Shown piece by piece: positions 13,828 through 22,346 of a DNA stretch of 35,006 bases; the first letter of the stretch is position 1; each line of letters begins with the position of its first letter. The stretch is from assembly GCA_959596515.1 (NCBI GenBank), contig CAUFXR010000015.1, positions 1-35,006 of the forward strand. Direction: 5' to 3'. Source of the stretch: an uncultured Oscillospiraceae bacterium (lineage in GTDB: Bacteria > Bacillota > Clostridia > Oscillospirales > Acutalibacteraceae). A model generated the notes under the pieces. The model did not search any database. It saw nothing but the letters and a program-made list of their open reading frames with translations, and was not told where the DNA came from. The position numbers and the translations under genes are program-made.

Positions 13828-15009
13828 ATGGCAAACGAATTAATGCTGAAGTACGGCTGTAATCCCAATCAAAAGCCGTCTAAAATTTTTATGAAGGATG
13901 GAGGAGACCTGCCCATCACGGTGTTAAACGGCAAACCCGGGTACATCAACTTTTTAGACGCCTTTAACTCCTGGCAGCTGGTGAAGGAGTTGAAGCAGGC
14001 CACCGGACTGCCGGCGGCGGCTTCCTTTAAGCACGTCAGCCCGGCTGGCGCCGCTGTAGGGACCCCCTTGACGGATACGCTGAAAAAGATCTATTTTGTG
14101 GATGATCTGGGAGAGCTTTCTCCTTTGGCCTGCGCTTACGCCAAGGCCAGAGGCGCGGATCGTATGTCCTCTTACGGCGATTTTATCGCTTTGTCCGAGG
14201 TGTGTGATGTGCCGACCGCTAAAATCATCCAGCGGGAGGTTTCTGACGGTATTATCGCTCCGGGTTATACCAATGAGGCATTGGAAATTTTAAAATCCAA
14301 GCGGAAAGGCACCTACAACATTATTCAAATCGACGAGAATTATCAGCCGGCTCCCGTAGAGCATAAAGATGTTTACGGTATTACCTTTGAGCAGGGCAGA
14401 AACGAGTTGAAAATTGACGGGGAACTTCTCTCCAATGTGGTGACCCAAAACAAGGAACTGCCGGAAAACGCTAAAATCGACTTGTTGATTTCTTTGATCA
14501 CCCTGAAATACACCCAGTCTAATTCCGTGTGCTACGTGAAAGACGGTCAGGCGATCGGCGTCGGGGCGGGCCAGCAGAGCCGGATTCACTGCACTCGTTT
14601 AGCGGGCAATAAAGCGGATATCTGGTATTTGCGGCAGCATCCCAAGGTACTGTCCCTGCCCTTTAAGGCGGATATTCGTCGTCCTGACCGGGATAATACC
14701 ATTGATGTCTATATTTCCGATGATTATATGGATGTGCTGGCTGACGGTATCTGGGAACAGTTCTTTACCGTGAAACCGGAGCCTCTGTCCAGAGAAGAAA
14801 AAAAGGAATGGCTGAAAACTTTGAGTGGTGTCGCTTTGGGTTCTGATGCTTTCTTCCCCTTTGGTGACAACATCGAACGGGCTCATCGGTCCGGCGTACA
14901 GTATATCGCCCAGCCCGGCGGATCGATCCGCGACGATAACGTCATCGAAACCTGTGACAAATACAACATCGCGATGGCCTTTACCGGTATTCGCCTGTTC
15001 CATCATTAA
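13828..15009 (+). CDS. purV: AICAR transformylase (stand-alone PurH C-terminal domain, PurV)
   Basis: 393 residues. Converts AICAR plus 10-formyl-THF to FAICAR. It starts directly with the transformylase fold (LKYGCNPNQKPS) and carries the catalytic KHVSPAGAAVG segment, ARGADRMSSYGDF, VGAGQQSRIHCTRLA and SDAFFPFGDNIERA; the MGS-like IMP cyclohydrolase domain of full PurH is missing. It lies 13 bp after the PurO-type gene with AAGGAGG upstream, so the two proteins together replace bifunctional PurH. Confidence 0.95.
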   Translation: MANELMLKYGCNPNQKPSKIFMKDGGDLPITVLNGKPGYINFLDAFNSWQLVKELKQATGLPAAASFKHVSPAGAAVGTPLTDTLKKIYFVDDLGELSPLACAYAKARGADRMSSYGDFIALSEVCDVPTAKIIQREVSDGIIAPGYTNEALEILKSKRKGTYNIIQIDENYQPAPVEHKDVYGITFEQGRNELKIDGELLSNVVTQNKELPENAKIDLLISLITLKYTQSNSVCYVKDGQAIGVGAGQQSRIHCTRLAGNKADIWYLRQHPKVLSLPFKADIRRPDRDNTIDVYISDDYMDVLADGIWEQFFTVKPEPLSREEKKEWLKTLSGVALGSDAFFPFGDNIERAHRSGVQYIAQPGGSIRDDNVIETCDKYNIAMAFTGIRLFHH

Positions 15010-15023
15010 TGGGAGGAAACCTT

Positions 15024-16295
15024 ATGCGTATTTTAATGGTCGGATCCGGCGGCAGAGAGCACGCTTTAATCCGCAAGCTGAAGGAAAGCCCCCGGTGTGA
15101 GGAGATCTACTGCGCGCCGGGAAACGGCGGCATTTCAAAAGACGCTGTCTGTGTTAATATTTCCGTGGAGGATATTGACGGCGTTGTGACGTTCGCGAAA
15201 GAGAAAAAAATTGATTTGGTGTTTGTGGCGCCTGATGATCCGCTGGCCGCCGGTATGGTAGATGCCCTGGAACAGGCGGGAATCCGGGCCTTTGGCCCTC
15301 GAAAGAACGCTGCTGTCATTGAGAGCAGCAAGGTGTTTTCCAAAAACCTGATGAAAAAATATGGAATCCCCACCGCTGGGTACGAGGTGTTCAGTGAGCC
15401 TCAGAAGGCCATGGCTTACATTACAGCTCAGGATCAGTTTCCTGTGGTAGTAAAGGCCGACGGTCTTGCGCTGGGCAAAGGTGTGGTCATCTGCCAGAGC
15501 CTGGAAGAGGCTAAAGACGCGGTTCACTCCATTATGGAGGATAAAATTTTCGGCGCTTCCGGCAATCAGATAGTAGTGGAAGAATTTATCACCGGGCCTG
15601 AGGTGTCGGTGCTGTCCTTTACCGACGGGAAAACCGTAGTGCCCATGGTTTCCTCTAAAGATCATAAACGCGCCTACGACGGCGACCAGGGCCTTAATAC
15701 CGGCGGTATGGGAACGATCAGCCCGAATCCCCATTACAGCGAGGAAATGGCCCAAAGATGCATGAAAGAAATTTTCCAGCCTACCATCAAAGCCATGCGA
15801 GAGGAGGGAAGGCCGTTCCAGGGTTGTCTGTATTTCGGCCTGATGCTGACCAAGGACGGCCCAAAGGTCATAGAATACAATTCACGGTTCGGCGATCCGG
15901 AGACCCAGGTGGTTCTTCCTAGATTGAAAACTGATTTGTTGGATATTTTGGATGCCTGTATTGATGGTACGCTGAAAGACCTTGACATTCAGTGGTCCGA
16001 TGAGGCGGCGGCCTGTGTGGTTATGGCCAGTGGCGGTTATCCAAAATCCTATCCCAAGGGCATTGAAATTAAAGGATTGGACGAAAATGGCCAGATCGAC
16101 GGCGCTACGGTTTATCACGCCGGCACCGCGTATCGGGATGGAAAGTTTTTCACCAATGGAGGCAGAGTACTGGGGGTCACTGCCTGCGGTACTACCCTGG
16201 ACGAAGCTCTGGAGAAAGCCTATGACGCTGTGGAAAGGATTTCCTTTGACGGCGCCCATTACCGAACGGATATCGGAAGAATCGGGATTCAGTAA
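15024..16295 (+). CDS. purD: PurD, phosphoribosylamine-glycine ligase
   Basis: 423 residues from ATG 15024, chosen because GGGAGG (15011-15016) lies 7 nt upstream; the ATG at 15009 overlaps the preceding stop and contributes MGGNL only. Makes GAR from phosphoribosylamine, glycine and ATP. ATP-grasp protein: MRILMVGSGGREHAL at the N-terminus, KADGLALGKGV, RAYDGDQGLNTGGMG, LMLTKDGPKVIEYNSRFGDP. Last gene of the cluster; purC, purL/Q/S, purB and purK are not in the window and must lie elsewhere or be absent. Confidence 0.97.
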   Translation: MRILMVGSGGREHALIRKLKESPRCEEIYCAPGNGGISKDAVCVNISVEDIDGVVTFAKEKKIDLVFVAPDDPLAAGMVDALEQAGIRAFGPRKNAAVIESSKVFSKNLMKKYGIPTAGYEVFSEPQKAMAYITAQDQFPVVVKADGLALGKGVVICQSLEEAKDAVHSIMEDKIFGASGNQIVVEEFITGPEVSVLSFTDGKTVVPMVSSKDHKRAYDGDQGLNTGGMGTISPNPHYSEEMAQRCMKEIFQPTIKAMREEGRPFQGCLYFGLMLTKDGPKVIEYNSRFGDPETQVVLPRLKTDLLDILDACIDGTLKDLDIQWSDEAAACVVMASGGYPKSYPKGIEIKGLDENGQIDGATVYHAGTAYRDGKFFTNGGRVLGVTACGTTLDEALEKAYDAVERISFDGAHYRTDIGRIGIQ

Positions 16296-16445
16296 GTGCG
16301 ACCTCCTTTCCGAGCCCTCATTAAAAAAGCGTTCCATAAAAAGCGAAGCGGTCGAGTTTAGGAATGCCTCGTTCTAAAAAATAAAGGGATTAGATCGAAA
16401 ATGAAAACGATTCGTCCTAAAAGGTAGCGAGATCCGATCTAAAAC

Positions 16446-16493
16446 CTGCGGGGTATAGCTTGGAATTTACTGCGGGGTGTAGCTTAGAATTTC
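16446..16493 (+). repeat. Tandem 24-bp repeat, two copies
   Basis: CTGCGGGGTATAGCTTGGAA(TTTA) at 16446-16469, repeated at 16470-16493 with three changes. No function seen. Confidence 0.75.
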
Positions 16494-16530
16494 TTGAAAT
16501 AATCAGGGAAAACAAAGCGAAAAGTAAAAA

Positions 16531-16565
16531 AAGAGCCGACGGATTTTTCCGTCGGCTCTTTTTCT
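16531..16565. terminator. Bidirectional terminator between purD and the 94-residue gene
   Basis: Perfect 12-bp stem AAGAGCCGACGG (16531-16542 with 16549-16560) with T-runs on both strands (plus CTCTTTTTCT; minus CTCTTTTTTTAC). It ends both converging transcripts. Confidence 0.93.
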
Positions 16566-16621
16566 CGCTACCTTATTTTCCGGTCAAGCTTTGTTTAGTG
16601 ATGGATTCCGCTTTTTATAGC

Positions 16622-16906
16622 TTATTCCGCCAAAGCCCTGGTCAGCCACGCGTCGGCGATATCCAGCGCCAGGTAGAGTCCTGGCTTTTCACTGGATTTC
16701 ACAATCTGCTTTCTGGTCCGGATGTTCGGATCGGTATACATCAACTGCACAGTAACTTTGGTTCCCACATCCAAATCCACCGATTTTTTGGTATCTTTAA
16801 TATCCATTTTAATCACGTATTTGTCTGCCATACTTCCGTAATAAAGGGTATTTCCACAGCGAACCAAAGGTTTCCCTTTATAGGTAAGATATTCTGTTTT
16901 TCCCAT
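16622..16906 (-). CDS. Conserved hypothetical protein, 94 residues
   Basis: Soluble alpha/beta-looking small protein starting MGKTEYLTYKGKPLVRCGNT and ending ADAWLTRALAE, with VQLMYTDPNIRTRKQIVKSS in the middle. No membrane segment or metal motif. GGAGG precedes ATG 16906 by 10 nt. It resembles a small protein I have seen repeatedly in clostridial genomes, but no function is known to me. Lies between ireB (same strand) and the terminator shared with purD. Confidence 0.75.
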   Translation of the reverse strand: MGKTEYLTYKGKPLVRCGNTLYYGSMADKYVIKMDIKDTKKSVDLDVGTKVTVQLMYTDPNIRTRKQIVKSSEKPGLYLALDIADAWLTRALAE

Positions 16907-17001
16907 TCGTCTAAAACCTCCTGTAAATTTTTCTATTGAAATTCTACGTTTTCAATCTCCTATAAGATCATAATTATAGCACAAAAAAGTCGTTTGGTAA
17001 A

Positions 17002-17039
17002 GCACAAAAATAAGGGCTGTAGACTACAGCCCTTATTTT
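17002..17039 (-). terminator. Terminator of ireB
   Basis: 15-bp perfect stem (17007-17021 with 17025-17039, AAAATAAGGGCTGTA), tight 3-nt loop, followed on the minus strand by TTATTTTTG. Confidence 0.8.
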
Positions 17040-17057
17040 ACTGCGATTTGATAGGTT

Positions 17058-17303
17058 TTATCCGTCTAAATAAGATTTTAAAAGCACTTGGAGAAGCTCG
17101 TCACGGTCAATCCTGCGGATAAGACTGCGAGCGTTGTTGTGTGTTGTAATATAAGTTGGATCTTCAGATAAAATATAACCCACCATTTGATTGATAGGGT
17201 TGTAACCTTTTTCCCGCAGAGCGTCATAAACGATGGTTAGCACCCGTTTGATATCGCCTTCCCGATCTGTTCCAAGGGAAAAAGTCATGGTCTTATCATG
17301 CAT
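17058..17303 (-). CDS. ireB: IreB family regulatory phosphoprotein (UPF0297)
   Basis: 81 residues from ATG 17303, which has GGAGGTG 5 nt upstream; a longer frame to 17333 starts before the ribosome site. The sequence (TMTFSLGTDREGDIKRVLTI, then VYDALREKGYNPINQMVGYI, then LSEDPTYITTHNNARSLIRR) is the canonical IreB pattern. In Enterococcus IreB is a substrate of the Ser/Thr kinase IreK and affects cephalosporin tolerance. Usually it is followed by ruvX and a DUF1292 gene; here it is alone, with its own promoter and terminator. Confidence 0.93.
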   Translation of the reverse strand: MHDKTMTFSLGTDREGDIKRVLTIVYDALREKGYNPINQMVGYILSEDPTYITTHNNARSLIRRIDRDELLQVLLKSYLDG

Positions 17304-17324
17304 GGAATCACCTCCGATATTGTC

Positions 17325-17353
17325 ATGATACAATAGGCAGCCAAGAATTTCAA
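17325..17353 (-). promoter_or_regulatory. ireB promoter
   Basis: Minus strand TTGAAA (17348-17353), 17-bp spacer, TATCAT (17325-17330). It places the transcript start just ahead of the ireB ribosome site. Confidence 0.75.
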
Positions 17354-17521
17354 GTATAAATTATGAACAAAGTTTCTGAAATGTTTCCGTTCAAAAATTT
17401 ATTCTATGGTTTTCAAACGCTTTTCAGACTCGGCATCAGGCTGTGTGAAAAAAACAGCAGTAACCCCACAAGCCTTCCGATAGAGACAGGAAATTTTGAT
17501 CGTGAATTGACTTTTTCAGCA

Positions 17522-19903
17522 TTAAGTCCTCAGCTTGACGTCCATTTTTTCCAGCGCTTCCATAATCCGTTTCATAGCGGCATTGACCTGTTCTTCTCCG
17601 AGAGTGCTGTCAGCAGAGCGCAGTGTAATATTAAAGGCTACGCTCTTTTGTCCCGCGGCGATCTGCTTGCCCTGGTATACATCAAACAGCTTGATGGATT
17701 CCAAAATTTGACCGCAGGCGGATTGAATGGCTTTTTCCAGCGCCAGCACGGGTATGCTCTCCTCACACAGAAGTGCCAGGTCTCTGGTAACGGCCGGGAA
17801 TTTAGGCAGGGGATGGTATTGCTTTTCCGGAGAAGCGTGGCGGAACAGCAGATCCACATCTAAGGTCACCGCATACACTCTCTCATCAATTCCGTAATTT
17901 TCCGTCACCTTGGGATGAATTTGGCCAAAATATCCCAGCACGTCGTCTCCGGCGGAAAGCTTGGCGCATTGTCCGGGATGGAAGGCGAACTGGTCACTGA
18001 CCGCCTCAATCTCCCAGTCATACAAGGAGATTTGACCGAATAACGCTTCCACGACGCCTTTCACAGTGAAAAAGTCTAAACCGTCGCCGCCGTAAAAACC
18101 GCAGATCAGCTTGTTTTTTTCCACAGGCAGTTCGTTTTCCGTGGTGGGAATGTATTCCCGCGCGATTTCAAACAGATGGGCGGAAGCGTTACGATTGTTG
18201 TAGTTCCGCTGTAAAATTTCCAGCATGGAGGGAAGAGCTGTAGTCCGCATAATACTGGTATCCTCTCCCAGAGGATTGCTGATTACCACGCTTTTGCGTA
18301 GGGGAGAATCCGCGGGCACCAGAATTTTATCGTAAACCTTGGGGGAAACGAAAGAATACGTCATGATCTCGCTCAAACCGCAAGCCAGCATGGTCCGGGC
18401 GATGGTCTGATCGAATTTCTGGCGGGCAGAATATTTTCCTTGTGCCCCGCCACGGATAGAGGTGGATGGAATCTTATTGTATCCATAAAAACGGGCGATT
18501 TCCTCGGCGATATCCGCTTTATGGACTAGGTCGGGCCGATAAGTGGGGACGATCACAAGATCACCGTCGAACTGGCAACCTAGTTTGGCCAAAATCTTTT
18601 TCATCTCTTCTTCTGAGAGATTTAAGTCCAGGAACCGATTAATCCATTCCGCTTCCAAGGGGATTTTTCGAGGTTCTGTTTTGGAATGGTCATCCATAAT
18701 GATGCCATCCATCACATCACCGGCATCCAACAGTTCTACCAGCTCGCAGGCACGGTTCAAAGCGGGAATGCAGTTGTTGGGATCCAATCCCTTTTCATAG
18801 CGGGAAGAAGCATCGGTTCTCATTCCCTGGTCTCTGGCGGTGATCCGGACAGAGCTGCCCGAGAAATTCGCCGACTCAAAAACAATAGTGGTAGTGTCGT
18901 CCACAATGCCGCTGTATTCGCCGCCCATTACGCCGGCGATAGCTACCGGCTTGTTGGCGTCGGCGATCACCAGCTGATTGTCGGTGAGCACATGGTTGGT
19001 GTCATCCAGAGTGGTGATTTTTTCGCCGTTTTTCGCCCGGCGTACCCGGATTTTTCCTTCGTCGATGGTTCTCAGATCAAAGGCGTGCATGGGTTGGCCG
19101 TATTCCAGCATGACATAGTTAGTGATATCCACGATATTGTTGATAGGACGGACACCCATGACCCGCAGCCGCTCCCGCAGCCAGCGGGGAGAGGGCTTGA
19201 CCCTTACATTTTTCACGATTCTGGCGGAATAAATGGGACACAGATCGGGAGCTTCGATTTTTACATCCAGTAAGCCGGTACAGTCGCCGTGTCCAGCTTT
19301 GACCACAGGAGTGTGAAGTTTTAATTCCTTGTTGAAAGTCGCGGCGGCCTCTCTGGCCAAACCAATGACGGAGAAGCAATCCGGACGGTTGGAAGTGATT
19401 TCAAATTCCACACCGGTGTCGTTCAATCCAATCACGGAACGGATATCCTGTCCTAATTCGCATTCTTCCTGAAGAACAAAAATACCGTCCTCAATAGCGT
19501 AGGGGAAATCATGAGCAGTCAGACCAAGCTCGCCCAGCGAGCACATCATGCCGCAGCTTTCCACACCTCTCAGCTTACCTTTTTTAATCTGGGTGCCGTT
19601 AGCCAGGGTAGAGCCGTCTAACGCAACCGGTACCTTGTCGCCAACCATCAGATTTCTGGCGCCGGTGACAATCTGGATAGGGGCCTCACCGCCGACGTTT
19701 ACCTGGCATACTACCAGCTTATCGGCATCGGGATGTTTCTCAATGGAAAGTATCTGGCCTACCACGACCTTATCTATTTTTTCCCCTTCGATTTCCCAGC
19801 CCTCGACTTTTGAGCCGCTCATGGTCATCGCCTCTGCGAACTCTCTGGGGGACATAGGATCTAAAGTGACAAATTCGCTGAGCCATTTCATAGATAAATT
19901 CAT
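17522..19903 (-). CDS. pheT: Phenylalanyl-tRNA synthetase beta subunit
   Basis: 793 residues, the usual bacterial length. Domains in order: N-terminal NLSMKWLSEFV; EMAP/OB tRNA-binding domain (VVGQILSIEKHPDADKLVVC, about 45-150); B3/B4 editing domain (about 210-395, TSNRPDCFSVIGLAREAAAT, SSRYEKGLD); B5 DNA-binding-like domain; the catalytic-like core; and the C-terminal ferredoxin-fold anticodon-binding domain (YHPLPKFPAVTRDLALL). It charges tRNA-Phe as (PheS-PheT)2 and hydrolyses Tyr-tRNA-Phe. AAGGAGG lies upstream of ATG 19903; 18 bp separate it from pheS. Confidence 0.98.
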   Translation of the reverse strand: MNLSMKWLSEFVTLDPMSPREFAEAMTMSGSKVEGWEIEGEKIDKVVVGQILSIEKHPDADKLVVCQVNVGGEAPIQIVTGARNLMVGDKVPVALDGSTLANGTQIKKGKLRGVESCGMMCSLGELGLTAHDFPYAIEDGIFVLQEECELGQDIRSVIGLNDTGVEFEITSNRPDCFSVIGLAREAAATFNKELKLHTPVVKAGHGDCTGLLDVKIEAPDLCPIYSARIVKNVRVKPSPRWLRERLRVMGVRPINNIVDITNYVMLEYGQPMHAFDLRTIDEGKIRVRRAKNGEKITTLDDTNHVLTDNQLVIADANKPVAIAGVMGGEYSGIVDDTTTIVFESANFSGSSVRITARDQGMRTDASSRYEKGLDPNNCIPALNRACELVELLDAGDVMDGIIMDDHSKTEPRKIPLEAEWINRFLDLNLSEEEMKKILAKLGCQFDGDLVIVPTYRPDLVHKADIAEEIARFYGYNKIPSTSIRGGAQGKYSARQKFDQTIARTMLACGLSEIMTYSFVSPKVYDKILVPADSPLRKSVVISNPLGEDTSIMRTTALPSMLEILQRNYNNRNASAHLFEIAREYIPTTENELPVEKNKLICGFYGGDGLDFFTVKGVVEALFGQISLYDWEIEAVSDQFAFHPGQCAKLSAGDDVLGYFGQIHPKVTENYGIDERVYAVTLDVDLLFRHASPEKQYHPLPKFPAVTRDLALLCEESIPVLALEKAIQSACGQILESIKLFDVYQGKQIAAGQKSVAFNITLRSADSTLGEEQVNAAMKRIMEALEKMDVKLRT

Positions 19904-19921
19904 TTTCTTTGTCCTCCTTCC

Positions 19922-20941
19922 TTAAAACTGCTTCAAAAATCTCACGTCGTTCTCATAGAACAACCGGATGTCATCGATATTATAACGGCGCATTACCACA
20001 CGCTCCAATCCCATGCCCAGCGCGAAGCCGCTGTAAACCTCAGGATCGATACCGCAGTTGGAGAGCACCTTGGGATGTACCATACCGCAGCCTAAAATCT
20101 CAATCCAGCCCTCGCCCTTACAGAGACGGCAGCCCTCACCTTTACAGTTAAAGCACTGAACGTCTACCTCGGCGGAGGGTTCAGTAAAGGGGAAGTGATG
20201 AGGGCGGAACCGCACCACAGAATCCTCACCGTAGAGACGTTTGATAAAGGTCTCCAGGGTGCCCTTCAGATCGGCGAAGGTAATTCCTTTGTCCACCACT
20301 AGGCCCTCGATCTGGTGGAACAGAGGAGAATGGGTGGCGTCCAGCGCGTCAGACCGGTAAACCCGTCCGGGAGAGATGATCCGGATGGGAGGCTTCTTCT
20401 GCTCCATCACACGGACCTGAACGGGAGAAGTCTGGGTTCTGAGCAGGATGTTCTCGTTGATATAAAAAGTATCCTGGGTATCCCGAGCTGGATGATCCTT
20501 GGGAATGTTTAATGCCTCGAAGTTATAGTAATCGGTTTCCACCTCGGGACCGTCGGCGATTTCAAAGCCCATACCAATGAAAATTTCTTTGATTTCATCC
20601 AGAACAATGGATAAGGGATGTTTGGCGCCAAACAGGGGACGCTTTCCAGGAAGGGTTACATCCAGTTTTTCGCTTTCCAATTGGGCGGCCATCTGATTCG
20701 CCTTGATTTCCGTCAAACGGGTTTCGATGTCCTTTTCAATCCAGGAACGGACCTCATTGGCCAATTGGCCAATCACAGGACGCTCTTCCGGAGAAAGCTT
20801 TCCCATCTGTTTTAAAATACCGGTGAGTTCGCCTTTTTTGCCTAAAAACTTTACACGAAGCTCATCGATTTCCTGAGGAAGCTTAGCGTTGGCCAACGCG
20901 GCGGCCGCGCGGCTTTTGATTTCTTCCAACTGCTGTTTCAT
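19922..20941 (-). CDS. pheS: Phenylalanyl-tRNA synthetase alpha subunit
   Basis: 339 residues from ATG 20941, with GAGGTG 6 nt upstream; a GTG at 20950 overlaps this ribosome site. N-terminal coiled coil (about 1-85) contacts tRNA, followed by the class II catalytic domain with VETDYYNFEALNIPKDHPAR, RTQTSPVQVR, GRVYRSDALDATHSPLFHQI and GLGMERVVM-like GMGLERVVMRR. A Cys-rich loop (CFNCKGEGCRLCKGEGW) is inserted before EILGCGMVHP, as in several clostridial homologues, and may bind zinc. First gene of the pheST operon under T-box control. Confidence 0.97.
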   Translation of the reverse strand: MKQQLEEIKSRAAAALANAKLPQEIDELRVKFLGKKGELTGILKQMGKLSPEERPVIGQLANEVRSWIEKDIETRLTEIKANQMAAQLESEKLDVTLPGKRPLFGAKHPLSIVLDEIKEIFIGMGFEIADGPEVETDYYNFEALNIPKDHPARDTQDTFYINENILLRTQTSPVQVRVMEQKKPPIRIISPGRVYRSDALDATHSPLFHQIEGLVVDKGITFADLKGTLETFIKRLYGEDSVVRFRPHHFPFTEPSAEVDVQCFNCKGEGCRLCKGEGWIEILGCGMVHPKVLSNCGIDPEVYSGFALGMGLERVVMRRYNIDDIRLFYENDVRFLKQF

Positions 20942-21004
20942 TGTTTTCACCTCATCAATATTATCTTAACGACAGAGCACAGGGGCATTTTGTCAGCAGG
21001 CAAT

Positions 21005-21240
21005 AAAAAAACGCCTACGCCCCCAACAGAAAGGGACGAAGACGTATCTCCGCGGTACCACCCTAATTTTTGCAACAGAGCAAACACTCTTTCGGCGGAT
21101 AACGGTGCCAGCCGTCATGGCCTACAAAAAAGGTTCAGCCATGCCGCTCCAAAGGGAACTTCATCCTTTTACGGTAATAGCCGAGCTTCCAGCATGAAAA
21201 ACATACCCAGCCTCTCTGAAAAACTGTTCTAAAGGATTAC
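21005..21240 (-). promoter_or_regulatory. T-box riboswitch (tRNA-Phe sensing) of pheST
   Basis: Minus strand leader. T-box core AGGGTGGTACCGCG (plus 21051-21064), terminator ACGTCTTCGTCCC...GGGGGCGTAGGCGT with TTTTTTT (21011-21005), and upstream stem I. The likely specifier codon is TTC (Phe) at 21156-21158 within GAAGTTCCC. Uncharged tRNA-Phe would stabilise the antiterminator and switch on pheST. Confidence 0.93.
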
Positions 21241-21275
21241 TTCCTTTTTCACTGCGTTCTCTTAACTTACAAATA

Positions 21276-21304
21276 AATATACCATTATTTTGTGAATTTT
21301 GCAA
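21276..21304 (-). promoter_or_regulatory. pheST promoter
   Basis: Minus strand TTGCAA (21299-21304), 17-bp spacer, TATATT (21276-21281), just upstream of the T-box leader. Confidence 0.82.
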
Positions 21305-21341
21305 GAGATTTTTTTCTTAAGCGATATTCACAGTAATTTCA

Positions 21342-21370
21342 TTGTATTCCGAAATTTCTTATGATATACT
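21342..21370 (+). promoter_or_regulatory. Promoter of the membrane protein-acpS-nnr operon
   Basis: TTGTAT (21342-21347), 17-bp spacer, TATACT (21365-21370). The first gene starts at 21403. Confidence 0.8.
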
Positions 21371-21402
21371 GGATAGCAGAAAATATTTTGGGAGGAACAT
21401 CC

Positions 21403-21951
21403 ATGGACGTTTTTGTTGAACAGATCGTGAAAAAACGCAACACCACGAAGGATATCGCGGTGATTGTAGGAATTATTCTTGCGGCTTTGATTTTATGTTT
21501 TGTTTTTGCGATTATTCTTCCGATGTTTGTACCGCTTTTAGGAACGTTTTCCTTGTTTTTGGTAGCTGGTACAATTTTCGGCGCATACTGGCTGATCTCT
21601 AGTATGAATCTTGAGTTTGAATACGCGGCAACCAATGGGGATCTTACCATTGATAAAATTATTCACCGCAGGAAGAGAAAGCGCGTTATCAATCTAGACT
21701 CCAAGGATATCGAGACGATGGGAAAATACAAGGCGGCGGATCACGCCCAGAAGCGCTATGACAAGCGGATCAGCGCGGCCCGGGATGAAAGCGCTGAGGA
21801 TTGCTGGTATCTGACCATGCGTCACAATCAGTTCGGCAATATCCTTTTGACCTTCTCACCGGATGAGCGCACGCTCAGTGCCTTAAAGCCTTTTATCAAG
21901 CGTCAGCTGGCGGTGGAGGTGTTCGGCAGAGATGCTTTCCGCAGGACTTGA
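21403..21951 (+). CDS. Two-TM conserved membrane protein (DUF6106-like)
   Basis: 182 residues from ATG 21403, which follows GGGAGG; the frame extends upstream across the promoter and is not coding there. N-terminal MDVFVEQIVKKRNTTKD, then two membrane helices (about 17-40 and 43-65), then a basic cytoplasmic domain (IDKIIHRRKRKRVINLDSKD) of about 115 residues. It resembles the clostridial DUF6106 family as I remember it. Function unknown. It overlaps acpS by 20 bp, so the two are probably translationally coupled. Confidence 0.72.
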   Translation: MDVFVEQIVKKRNTTKDIAVIVGIILAALILCFVFAIILPMFVPLLGTFSLFLVAGTIFGAYWLISSMNLEFEYAATNGDLTIDKIIHRRKRKRVINLDSKDIETMGKYKAADHAQKRYDKRISAARDESAEDCWYLTMRHNQFGNILLTFSPDERTLSALKPFIKRQLAVEVFGRDAFRRT

Positions 21952-22315
21952 TCTGATCGAGATCGGGCGTGTTCAAAAGGCGATGAAGCGCAGCCGGTTC
22001 TGCCGCGAGATTTTAGGAGAGGAAGAATACCGGCAGCTGGAAAAGCGGGGCTTTCCTCCCCAAAGCGTGGCGGCCAGCTTCAGTGCTAAGGAGGCTTTTT
22101 CCAAGGCTATTGGCACTGGGGTCAGGGGTTTTTCCCTTGGCGATGTGGAATTGCTGCGTCAAGAAAACGGGAAGCCCTATTTACGCTTACAAGAGCGGGC
22201 AAAAGCAATAGCGGAGAAAGCCGGGTTTACGGCTTTCTCCGTTAGCGTTACTCATACCAAAGAATACGCCGCCGTCGTGGTAGTAGCGTATTCAGCGCAG
22301 GCGGAAAATCTATGA
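21932..22315 (+). CDS. acpS: Holo-[acyl-carrier-protein] synthase
   Basis: 127 residues. Transfers 4'-phosphopantetheine from CoA to ACP. Metal/CoA residues D7 (SAGLDLIEIGR) and E54 (FSAKEAFSKAIGTG) are in place, and the C-terminal half ends in the family pattern FSVSVTHTKEYAAVVVVA. Starts inside the preceding gene. The order acpS-nnr matches the acpS-ydcC/alr neighbourhood in Bacillus relatives, except that no alr follows. Confidence 0.95.
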   Translation: MLSAGLDLIEIGRVQKAMKRSRFCREILGEEEYRQLEKRGFPPQSVAASFSAKEAFSKAIGTGVRGFSLGDVELLRQENGKPYLRLQERAKAIAEKAGFTAFSVSVTHTKEYAAVVVVAYSAQAENL

Positions 22316-22346
22316 TAGATCAATAGAATAGAAAGAAGAGACTGCC

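Larger units (their letters stand above)
16296..16621. other. Intergenic region after purD
   Basis: 326 bp with no gene. It contains a tandem 24-bp repeat (16446-16493) and a bidirectional terminator (16531-16560). Several short GATC/CTAAAA-rich repeats are present. Confidence 0.6.
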
